64,000 bases of DNA from an uncultured Geobacteraceae bacterium (GTDB taxonomy: Bacteria > Desulfobacterota > Desulfuromonadia > Geobacterales > Pseudopelobacteraceae). The stretch covers positions 1 to 64,000 of the forward strand of contig CAJAFV010000028.1 of the NCBI GenBank assembly GCA_903939115.1. The letters are read 5' to 3'. Both the position numbers and the translations under genes were made by a program. Below, in pieces: positions 7,088-13,994 of the stretch. Below the pieces are notes generated by a model that worked only from the letters and a program-made list of their open reading frames with translations, made no database searches and was not told the origin of the DNA. Position 1 is the stretch's first letter. Every line of letters begins with the position of its first letter.

Positions 7088-8233
7088 GTGATATTCAAAC
7101 ATTTAAATTGGCTTACAGGCATATTGCTAACAGTTCTCCTCAGTTCCTGTGGTGGCGGAGGAAATGTCAACAGCGGAGGCACTCAATCAGCATCGCGGCC
7201 GGTAGCATGGGTCGACAATGCCTGGACCCAGCCAGTACCAGAGTGGGGTTCGCCGGTGCGCCTTAACCTGCCGGTTCCGTTGGATAGTATAGTTTTCGGT
7301 CCGGGTGGGGGGATTGGTGCTTTTGGTGCACATGAAGGAGGACACGTGGAGGGTTTGAATCATATCTGGATTCCAATACTTCCAAACACACCTGTAAGGA
7401 GCTGGGCGAGCGGAACGGTTACCCGAATCGAAGACATGGGAGATCGAGGCACCGGTGATGGCAGACACGAATACTTCATTACTGTAGATTATGGGCAGGG
7501 ACTGATCGGCAAACATCTTGATGCCGATATACCTCTGGTTAAGGTAGGCGATCAAATAAGGCAAGGCGATATGATCGCAACCGGACCCAGTGCCGAATTA
7601 ATGTTGCAAGACATGAACCGCAGTGATGGTGAACGCTCTGGTGCCGGATCCCCTGTATCTCCGTTTGACTATCTCAAAGATGACGTTAAGGCCGCAGTCA
7701 TCGCTCGCCATATTGCCCAAGTCGTAGAGCCATATTTTAAGATCGGCACCGTGGTCGGCAACAGCCGTCCTTGGGAACCGTACCTGACAAATAGAGTGCT
7801 GTTTCACAAAAACTATCAGGGTAGAGTTCCCGGCGAATGGATTTTGACTAACAAGGGGTGGAAGACACCTGATCCCCTCTATTTTGATGTCATGACAATC
7901 TTTGACGTAACAAATGATTATGGCCATTTCCAGCGTTTTGAAGTTATGGATTATGATTGGTCAATTCTCGGCAACAAGAAAAACGGCAACGGGACCTGGA
8001 GCGCTGCAGACGGACAGGGGAAGATAATTTTTTCCCTGACCGGCAACGGACGGCTCGCCGGGAATTACTATGGTTTGTACAAAATAGACGAGTCTGGGGG
8101 GCGCGCAAAAATGAGCATTGAATGGAAGAAGGATGGTTATCCAGATGCTATCAGCGCAAATGCTGCTGTCTATACAGAACGATCAGCTACCTATTTGCAG
8201 AATGATGCACAACAGCTTGGAATCCTGAAGTAA
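7088..8233 (+). CDS. M23-like (LytM fold) lipoprotein
   Basis: A 381-residue lipoprotein: signal sequence with lipobox LLSSC (Cys at about 21), then a Gly-rich linker. Residues 75-160 resemble the LytM/M23 beta-sheet core, with NHIWIPILPNTPV, ASGTVTRIEDMG, GKHLD and VKVGDQIRQGDMIA. The metal ligands are not clearly arranged as HxxxD and HxH, so it may be a non-catalytic relative that binds peptidoglycan or another envelope partner. The C-terminal 180 residues are unlike any domain I recognise. The start is GTG with AAGGAG eight bases upstream. It stands alone between a structured upstream element and a repeat, read from its own promoter presumably. Confidence 0.7.
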   Translation: MIFKHLNWLTGILLTVLLSSCGGGGNVNSGGTQSASRPVAWVDNAWTQPVPEWGSPVRLNLPVPLDSIVFGPGGGIGAFGAHEGGHVEGLNHIWIPILPNTPVRSWASGTVTRIEDMGDRGTGDGRHEYFITVDYGQGLIGKHLDADIPLVKVGDQIRQGDMIATGPSAELMLQDMNRSDGERSGAGSPVSPFDYLKDDVKAAVIARHIAQVVEPYFKIGTVVGNSRPWEPYLTNRVLFHKNYQGRVPGEWILTNKGWKTPDPLYFDVMTIFDVTNDYGHFQRFEVMDYDWSILGNKKNGNGTWSAADGQGKIIFSLTGNGRLAGNYYGLYKIDESGGRAKMSIEWKKDGYPDAISANAAVYTERSATYLQNDAQQLGILK

Positions 8234-8280
8234 CCCTGAAATATTTATAGCTTTGCATGGCATTACCTCGAAGTGCCCAG

Positions 8281-8351
8281 AGGGGTCAGAGGGGTCAAGT
8301 TTCAACGCTATACTAAATAGGTAAAAATCAAGTTTCCAGAAAGTTTGACCC
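8281..8351. repeat. Inverted repeat with tandem GGGGTCA units
   Basis: GGGGTCAAGTTTC (8291-8303) is an imperfect inverted copy of GAAAGTTTGACCC (8339-8351). A second AGGGGTCA lies directly in front (8281-8288). The pattern is like the ends of small palindromic elements mobilised by REP-type or IS200-type transposases; no transposase is present. Confidence 0.45.
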
Positions 8352-8415
8352 GCCCAAGTTCTGGCCGGACAGTCTCCTACCCGGTTCACATTTCGCAATT
8401 AAGAAAGGCTGTATC

Positions 8416-8661
8416 ATGAAGAACTGGATAATAATGCTTTGTATATTAGTGTCACTTGCTGGATGCAATTCTACAAGCCAACCGCAACCACAAACTAATG
8501 ATAAATACAAAGTACGAGAAGAGACAAAGAAACTTGAGGCAGCATCGGCTGTAGGTTATGACGGCAAGGCTATCCGAAAGAGCGTGGACAATACTCTCAA
8601 CAAAAACGATGACCACAACAGGGATATGGATAAGGCAATAAAAGCGGATGCGGAAAAATAG
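8416..8661 (+). CDS. Small lipoprotein, 81 residues
   Basis: An 81-residue protein with a short signal sequence and lipobox SLAGC (Cys at 17), followed by a hydrophilic, Lys/Asp-rich tail with no predicted membrane segment. It should be an outer-membrane or periplasm-facing lipoprotein of coiled or disordered nature. AAGAAAGG lies 8-10 bases before the ATG. No homologous family is recognised. It sits downstream of the inverted repeat at 8281-8351 and converges with the DUF4124 gene. Confidence 0.65.
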   Translation: MKNWIIMLCILVSLAGCNSTSQPQPQTNDKYKVREETKKLEAASAVGYDGKAIRKSVDNTLNKNDDHNRDMDKAIKADAEK

Positions 8662-8801
8662 CGATGGATAAATATGCATTCTCTGAGGTGGAGAGCACCC
8701 CCGCATAAGCCCCGCCAGCCTCGTACATACTCAAACCCATAGGCTACTATGCTTTTAAATAAATAATGACTGTATCCCTTCTGAATCCCGTGTCTTTCGT
8801 G

Positions 8802-9170
8802 TTATTCATAGCGGCGAATCAACTGATCGGTTTTCTCATCCAATTCGTATACCAGCGTCTTGCCCTTCTTTGACTGATCCTTCTTACCCTCAGCTTGCTG
8901 CTGAACCTTTTTGCTAACTTCCTGCTTTTCGTACTGCTCCAAAGCAGCAGCACTTCGTCTGGCTACAGGGTCTTTGGCTGCAAGGTCTTTATCCCACACG
9001 ACCTTCACCCTGTTGCGGTATTTTTTAGGCACATCTTCAAATCGGTTGGTGATGATCAGATTGCCGCTATTATCCTTGTACTTGAAGAAATCTGCCACAG
9101 AAACTGATGGCAGCATAACAGTGACAAGAGTCGATAAGGCACACAGTAGAATGTAAGTTGGTACCTTCAT
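8802..9170 (-). CDS. DUF4124 domain periplasmic protein
   Basis: A 122-residue secreted protein. After the signal peptide (1-26, cleavage near SVA) comes the DUF4124 core FFKYKDNSGNLIITNRFEDVP (first line of the domain, about 28-48), followed by a long Lys/Gln-rich helical tail. DUF4124 proteins are small envelope proteins common in Geobacter and relatives with no settled function. GGAGGACACC lies just before the ATG. It is read divergently from the surface-protein module that starts with the promoter at 9491. Confidence 0.8.
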   Translation of the reverse strand: MKVPTYILLCALSTLVTVMLPSVSVADFFKYKDNSGNLIITNRFEDVPKKYRNRVKVVWDKDLAAKDPVARRSAAALEQYEKQEVSKKVQQQAEGKKDQSKKGKTLVYELDEKTDQLIRRYE

Positions 9171-9490
9171 GGTGTCCTCCAGCGGCGTTTAAGTAATGCG
9201 TGGATAATACACAGATATATTTTTGCAGGCAACAAGGTTCAATAGGAATAATCTGCTTTTTAATGTGCTGACAGACATCCGCATAGACTCAATCAGCCAC
9301 GAATGAACTCGGCTGGTATGCATGTTATAGTTCCGACGGCTACCCCGGCCATTAGCAACACAGCAATAAACTATCTAACCACTTTTTTACGACCCCGCCA
9401 CCTCGCTATTCCACACGTAGTTATGCCGTTATACCACCAGACAAATTTTAATTAAGATTTCAAGGGTTTAGATTCGTTGAATTAATTAAA
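9171..9490. other. Upstream region of first surface module
   Basis: No gene is visible in this AT-rich stretch. Its last part, around 9424-9480 (CGTTATACCACC, then TTTTAATTAA), resembles 13641-13690 upstream of the second module (CGTTATATACCACC, then TTTTAATTAA). The similarity suggests a shared activator site or simply common origin by duplication. Confidence 0.45.
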
Positions 9491-9506
9491 TGGAGCCTTT
9501 CTTGCA
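9491..9506 (+). promoter_or_regulatory. Sigma-54-type promoter, module 1
   Basis: TGGAGCCTTTCTTGCA has GG and GC separated by ten bases, as in the -24/-12 consensus TGGCAC-N5-TTGCA (two mismatches in the first block). The expected start is near 9517, about 25 bases before the riboswitch. Confidence 0.6.
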
Positions 9507-9541
9507 CAGAGACAGTCGAGTACTATTATGTAATGTTCTGT

Positions 9542-9622
9542 CTCAAGGTATCCCCATCGAGAGGTGGGTGCACAAAGTCACAAGTCCCCTTTGATTTTAA
9601 ACGGACAGTTGGGCTACCGGAA
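9542..9622 (+). promoter_or_regulatory. GEMM-like cyclic-dinucleotide riboswitch aptamer, module 1
   Basis: The layout follows the GEMM-I class. CTCAAGGTA is followed by a stem capped by a GNRA loop (CCCATC-GAGA-GGTGGG, 9553-9569), then the core GCACAAAGTCAC (9570-9581), then a stem between GTCC and GGAC, and finally the closing GGGCTACCG (9611-9619). A second copy at 13761 covaries with it in the GNRA-capped stem (C-G here, U-A there). Downstream CTTCTGTGC (9639-9647) can pair with GCACAAAG and so offers an alternative fold, and a terminator follows. The ligand would be cyclic di-GMP or 3',3'-cGAMP; the sequence does not decide. Confidence 0.65.
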
Positions 9623-9686
9623 ATATCTTGGACGGGGCTTCTGTGCGTTTTCAATCGCTACTACATAAGGATTTTTCTGTTTTAAT

Positions 9687-9728
9687 GACCGACGTTTCGG
9701 ATTATTTCCGTGCGCCGGTTTTTTTTGT
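9687..9728 (+). terminator. Riboswitch expression-platform terminator, module 1
   Basis: GACCGACG... pairs with ...CGCCGGT (imperfect 14-bp stem, loop near 9702) and is followed by eight T. It lies between the aptamer and the coding start. Confidence 0.7.
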
Positions 9729-9824
9729 TTTTGACAAGTAGTATAAACGGCAAATCTGCCTTAATTCGCCTTTATCTAGGGGCTTTACTTAATACAAATC
9801 ATTAAAATGATCAGGAGGAGCATC

Positions 9825-12224
9825 ATGAAAAAGAACACCGTAATCGGATTTACTGCAACGTTTTTGATGTTTGTTATCGCAACCATCGCTTTGGCCGCAT
9901 TGCCGCAGACAATGAGTTATCAAGGATACCTCACCAATGGGTCAGGTACGGCTATTAATGCCCCAACAGCCATGACGTTTTCACTCTATTCTTCTAATCC
10001 ACACCGAAACAATCCCGTATGGAAAGAAACGCAACCGTCGGTCGCGGTAAGTAATGGCGTCTATAATGTTCAAATAGGATCTGTCGCCCCAATAACCGCA
10101 AAATTTGATGTGCCGTACTGGCTTGGCATCAAGGTGGGCAATGATCCGGAGATGACTCCGCTCCAGACACTTGCTACTAATAGTTATGCGTTTATGGCAC
10201 AAAATGTGATTGGCACCAGCCCTGGTTTTACAAACTTTATTATTGGACGTAATGCCGGAAATTCAACCATGACCGGATCTGGGAATACTTCTGTTGGGGT
10301 AAATGCATTTCAAGAGAACACTACCGGGAATTATAACACTATCGCGGGTACTTCGGCACTCAGAACAAATACTACTGGTAATGCGAACTCTGCATTTGGT
10401 TATCACTCCCTGCAATCATCCACAGATGGCAGTTGGAATACTGCACTTGGTTTTTACTCACTTTTTTCAAATACCGCCGGGGTAGGCAACACTGCGAGTG
10501 GTAACAATGGGCTTTTTACAAACACTACTGGCGTCTATAATACTGCCAACGGTAAAGATGCGCTGTATTTTAATACTACTGGCAACTATAACACGGCCAG
10601 CGGATTTTCATCACTTATTGATAATACCACTGGCAACAACAACACTGCAGTCGGGCTGTTATCTGGTAGCAGCAACACCAGCGGTTTCAGAAACACATTT
10701 ATAGGCGCTAATTCTGTTCCCGCAAACCCTGATCTTGTCAACGCCACAGCCATCGGAGCCAATGCCGTTGTCGGAGCCAGCAACAGTATGGTACTTGGGG
10801 GTACTGGAGTTAATGCCGTGAAAGTAGGGATTGGCACATCAACTCCATCCCAACCGTTGGAAGTTGTTGGGACGGTAAAAGCGACTTCATTTGTGGGAGA
10901 TGGGTCAGGGCTTACGGGTCTACCTGTAGGCGGAGGAAGTCTCACTGCCGTTACAGCAAGCGCTCCCCTTGCTAGCAGCGGCGGCACAACGCCCGTCATT
11001 TCCCTTGGCACAGTAGGGGTCGCAAATGGAGGGACCGGCCTCACGACCTCTGGGGTGGCGGGACAATACCTCAGAAGCAACGGAACGGCGTGGACATCGG
11101 CAGCAGTACAGTCGTTTGATCTGCCGACGGGGAGTGTAAATTACCTCCAGAACCAGACGTTGTCTGCCCAAGCAGCTAGTTTCAATATTAGCGGAAATGG
11201 AATGATTGGCGGAAATCTTCTATTACCAACAACCACTACCACAACCGGATTCCTTATGTCGGGAGGCAGTCGCCTCATCCATACCTATCCAGACTCTTCT
11301 AATTTTTTTGCGGGAATAAATGCAGGTAATCTTAACATGACTGGTACTAATAATACCGGCAATGGCATGCAAACACTTAGTTATAATACGACGGGGTTCC
11401 GTAATACGGCAAACGGAACGTCTGCTCTTCAAAGAAACAGCTCTGGAAATGAGAACACTGGTGTCGGATATGTAGCACTTTTCAAAAATACTACCGGATC
11501 TGATAATACTTCAGTTGGCTCTTGGGCACTTAACGAAAATACGACAGGTGCTCAAAACACCGCATATGGGGCTTATGCACTTCCTAACAATACATCTGGA
11601 ATTAATAACACCGCCATCGGATATAATGCACTCCAATCAACCACAGTCAGTAACTGGAATACTGCGGTTGGTGTTAGTGCCGGTCATACTTGGGACAACG
11701 GCTCAAATAACACTTTCATCGGAGCATCGGCAGATTCTTCTATGAATAACTTAAACAACTCCACCGCTATCGGTGCAAATGCGGTCGTTGATGCATCTAA
11801 TCAAGTTAGAATCGGGAATGCGAGCGTTACCCAGATCGGTGGTCAGGTTCCTTGGACGAACCCTTCTGATATTCGACTTAAGACGGACGTCCGTGACATC
11901 TCGGCAGGACTCGCCTTCATTAAAGCCCTAAAGCCAGTTGAGTATAAGATGAAGAAAGGGAACAACAGAAACGATTTCGGCTTTATTGCTCAAGACGTTG
12001 AGACATTGATCGGATCAGAGTACAACATCCTCAGTATCGGTGGCGACACCGACCGAACCCTGTCACTGCGTTATACTGACTTCATCGCCCCGATGGTGAA
12101 GGCAATGCAGGAGCAGCAGAAACTGATAGAGGATCAAAAGGAAACGATTGACAGCCAGAAACAGCAAATCAAAACACTTGAAGAGCGCCTCTCCCAAATT
12201 GAGTCATTGCTGACAGGCAAGTAG
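9825..12224 (+). CDS. Secreted fibre-like protein with head repeats and S74 chaperone domain
   Basis: A 799-residue protein with signal peptide (1-23). It has two stretches of short head repeats of the form GNxNTAxGxxALxxNTTG (about 130-285 and 490-640), as in left-handed beta-rolls of YadA-like heads. They are separated by a tail-fibre-like linker (VGIGTSTPSQPLEVVG and GDGSGLTGLP). The C-terminus (about 675-770) is a peptidase S74 intramolecular chaperone: SDIRLKTDVRDISAGL, LKPVEYKMKK, FGFIAQDVE. A coiled coil (about 765-795) ends the chain. S74 domains help trimeric fibres fold and then cut themselves off. The ATG at 9825 has AGGAGGA five bases before it and is preferred to 9807. First gene under the module 1 riboswitch. 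Confidence 0.85.
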   Translation: MKKNTVIGFTATFLMFVIATIALAALPQTMSYQGYLTNGSGTAINAPTAMTFSLYSSNPHRNNPVWKETQPSVAVSNGVYNVQIGSVAPITAKFDVPYWLGIKVGNDPEMTPLQTLATNSYAFMAQNVIGTSPGFTNFIIGRNAGNSTMTGSGNTSVGVNAFQENTTGNYNTIAGTSALRTNTTGNANSAFGYHSLQSSTDGSWNTALGFYSLFSNTAGVGNTASGNNGLFTNTTGVYNTANGKDALYFNTTGNYNTASGFSSLIDNTTGNNNTAVGLLSGSSNTSGFRNTFIGANSVPANPDLVNATAIGANAVVGASNSMVLGGTGVNAVKVGIGTSTPSQPLEVVGTVKATSFVGDGSGLTGLPVGGGSLTAVTASAPLASSGGTTPVISLGTVGVANGGTGLTTSGVAGQYLRSNGTAWTSAAVQSFDLPTGSVNYLQNQTLSAQAASFNISGNGMIGGNLLLPTTTTTTGFLMSGGSRLIHTYPDSSNFFAGINAGNLNMTGTNNTGNGMQTLSYNTTGFRNTANGTSALQRNSSGNENTGVGYVALFKNTTGSDNTSVGSWALNENTTGAQNTAYGAYALPNNTSGINNTAIGYNALQSTTVSNWNTAVGVSAGHTWDNGSNNTFIGASADSSMNNLNNSTAIGANAVVDASNQVRIGNASVTQIGGQVPWTNPSDIRLKTDVRDISAGLAFIKALKPVEYKMKKGNNRNDFGFIAQDVETLIGSEYNILSIGGDTDRTLSLRYTDFIAPMVKAMQEQQKLIEDQKETIDSQKQQIKTLEERLSQIESLLTGK

Positions 12225-12294
12225 TCATCATTTGGCCAACACGCAATCGATCCGCCGTTTTTAGAAAACGGACCGGGAACAGGAGAACTTAACC

Positions 12295-13299
12295 ATGAAC
12301 AAGCGCTATCATAAAATAATATCGGGAGTTTTGTTAACGTTGTGTTTTGTTCTTGTAAACACACATGACTCCTTCAGTTTAAACTACGGCACAACAAGTA
12401 ATTCCTTTACCGGTGGTGGCGGTTCATCAACCTCTTTCGGCTATAAATCTAGCGGCACAATAGGCCAACTGGCAGCTGGGACTGGCAGTAGTCTGACGTA
12501 TATGGCCCAGGCAGGGTTCTGGAACCCAAGTACGTCATTTGTTGCCAGCATTAACCATTCGCCGAACATTACTGGATTTCCCGACACTAAAGCATCTGTG
12601 GGGACTTTTTACAGCTTTCCACCTTTTGCAAGTGATCCGGACGGCAACACTCTTACATTCAGTATCACCGGTCAACCGACCTGGGCATCTTTTAACTCAG
12701 TCACCGGCAGACTGAGCGGAACGCCTTTGTCATCGGGAACGTATGGCAACATTCAAATTTCTGTTTCAGACGGTTTTGTTACCGTCCCTCTTGCGCCATT
12801 CGACATTGTCGTAGCTGCTTCCGAAGCAGCGCCTGTTACAACCGGAAACACGGTCAAAGTAGAACCTTCATCGGGCGTCACCGTCACCTTTAACAGTGTG
12901 ACCTCTGGTGGCTCCGTTTCCGTAGTCCAAAATCCTTCCCCCCCCCCTCCACCTTCTAATTTTCAAGTTGTTGCGGGCAACAACTATCTTTTGGAGACAA
13001 CGGCAATATACTCCGGTAGCATTGTCGTATGCCTTGATTACAATGATTTGGCTGTAGCAGACAGTAGTGAATCACTGCTCAGGTTGTTACATTACAACGG
13101 TAGTGTCTGGCAGGATGTGACTACTTCGGTTGATACGACAAGCAAATTGATCTGCGGATCAGTCACTTCTATGTCACCTTTTATCGTAGCACAACCTTTA
13201 AGTGGGAGTGGTACCCAAGTCCCAGTCATGGACGGCATCTGGTTGTTGCCAGGAGTGTTGGCAGGTCTTGGCTTGTTTGCCCGTAGACGTAAGGAATAA
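12295..13299 (+). CDS. Secreted Ig-like protein with XrtH-type sorting tail
   Basis: A 334-residue protein: signal peptide (1-29), Gly/Ser-rich N-terminal part, a cadherin-like putative Ig domain (about 85-175, with ITGFPDTKASVGTFYSF and GRLSGTPLSSGTYGNI), a beta domain, and a C-terminal sorting tail. The tail reads VPVMDGIWLLPGVLAGLGLF and then ARRRKE: motif, membrane helix, basic end, as in IPTLxxWG-CTERM proteins handled by exosortase H. The protein should be cut at the motif and fixed or released at the surface. The last 29 residues match those of the 19106-19957 protein except for one. A 10-C run (12938-12947) codes for prolines in a linker. The stump of an exosortase gene follows four bases after the stop. 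Confidence 0.85.
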   Translation: MNKRYHKIISGVLLTLCFVLVNTHDSFSLNYGTTSNSFTGGGGSSTSFGYKSSGTIGQLAAGTGSSLTYMAQAGFWNPSTSFVASINHSPNITGFPDTKASVGTFYSFPPFASDPDGNTLTFSITGQPTWASFNSVTGRLSGTPLSSGTYGNIQISVSDGFVTVPLAPFDIVVAASEAAPVTTGNTVKVEPSSGVTVTFNSVTSGGSVSVVQNPSPPPPPSNFQVVAGNNYLLETTAIYSGSIVVCLDYNDLAVADSSESLLRLLHYNGSVWQDVTTSVDTTSKLICGSVTSMSPFIVAQPLSGSGTQVPVMDGIWLLPGVLAGLGLFARRRKE

Positions 13300-13302
13300 T
13301 CT

Positions 13303-13467
13303 TTGGTTAAGAAAAAGAAAAAACTCCACTTAGAGCTAACTCAAACTGAACAGACGATACAAAAAGAAGCCGGGGCAAGTAATCGCCTCGGCTTTTCTCC
13401 GCTCGTTAAGACCTGCGTACTGTTTGCTGTAATCCTGATGGCGCATTCCCTCCATTTGCCTAATTAA
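13303..13467 (+). pseudogene. Truncated exosortase (54-codon 5' stump, duplicate of xrtH)
   Basis: Starting from TTG just after the sorting-tail gene, this frame reads VKKKKKLHLELTQTEQTIQK and then KTCVLFAVILMAHS before a stop at 13465-13467. It aligns with residues 1-50 of the intact exosortase at 19963 (shared IQKEA, SNR-GFSPL-KTCVLFAVILMA). The TTG start and the short gap after the upstream stop are the same in both copies. All catalytic residues are missing. It is the relic of a duplicated exosortase gene. Confidence 0.85.
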
Positions 13468-13715
13468 GTGTGCAGGCAATAACTAATTAATGTGATTTCC
13501 ATATACAGTAGCCTTGTCGTTTACTCGCCTTGACTGTTCTAAAATATGGGGCGATGTTCTATTTCAAATTTTACATTATTTTGCAGTAGAATATATCCGT
13601 TTACTCTCCGGTTATCTCACCAGCTATCACGTTATTTCGCAACATCGATACCGTTATATACCACCTTATCTTTTAATTAAAACCATAATTGTCTGAAATG
13701 TTTATAATTAATTAT
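13468..13715. other. Upstream region of second surface module
   Basis: No gene is visible in this AT-rich stretch. Parts of it (CGTTATATACCACC, then TTTTAATTAA at 13641-13680) resemble the region upstream of module 1, as expected if the whole module was duplicated. Confidence 0.45.
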
Positions 13716-13732
13716 TGGCACTTTTTTTGCTC
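13716..13732 (+). promoter_or_regulatory. Sigma-54-type promoter, module 2
   Basis: TTGGCACTTTTTTTGCT is an exact match to the -24/-12 consensus TGGCAC-N5-TTGC. The likely start is near 13743, about 18 bases before the riboswitch. No good sigma-70 promoter is seen in the same place. Confidence 0.75.
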
Positions 13733-13760
13733 AATGATTCAAACTAAATTTTATCTCCGC

Positions 13761-13836
13761 TCAAGGTAACCCTATCGTGAGGTAGGCGCACAAAGTCACA
13801 GATCCCGATTAGGTAAAAGGACAGCTGGGCTACCGG
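13761..13836 (+). promoter_or_regulatory. GEMM-like cyclic-dinucleotide riboswitch aptamer, module 2
   Basis: This has the same elements as the 9542 copy: CTCAAGGTA, a GNRA-capped stem CCTATC-GTGA-GGTAGG (13772-13787), core GCACAAAGTCAC (13789-13800), a GATCC/GGAC stem region, and GGGCTACCG (13827-13835). The sequence GACTTCTGTGCGC (13852-13864) can pair with GCGCACAAAGTC (13787-13798) with a single bulge, hiding the core in an alternative fold. A terminator follows at 13900. Together this fits a transcriptional switch for the 1524-residue protein downstream. Confidence 0.68.
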
Positions 13837-13899
13837 AACTGACCTGAACGGGACTTCTGTGCGCTTTGTTTTATTTTATAACTATTTTGTTTATTTATC

Positions 13900-13936
13900 G
13901 ACCGACGTTGCGGATTGATTCCGTGCGTCGGTTTTC
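13900..13936 (+). terminator. Riboswitch expression-platform terminator, module 2
   Basis: GACCGACG (13900-13907) pairs with CGTCGGT (13927-13932 region), with an inner GCGGA/TTCCGT part, and is followed by TTTTCTTGTTT. Confidence 0.75.
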
Positions 13937-13994
13937 TTGTTTCATTAACTGTTTTCGTATGTATTTGAAATGAACCAACAAATGGAGGAAATTC

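Noticed and set aside
10250-11820. Possible tandem DNA repeat or phase-variable repeat array in the fibre gene
   Set aside because: The repeats are at protein level only (head repeats); the DNA is too diverged to be a slippage array.
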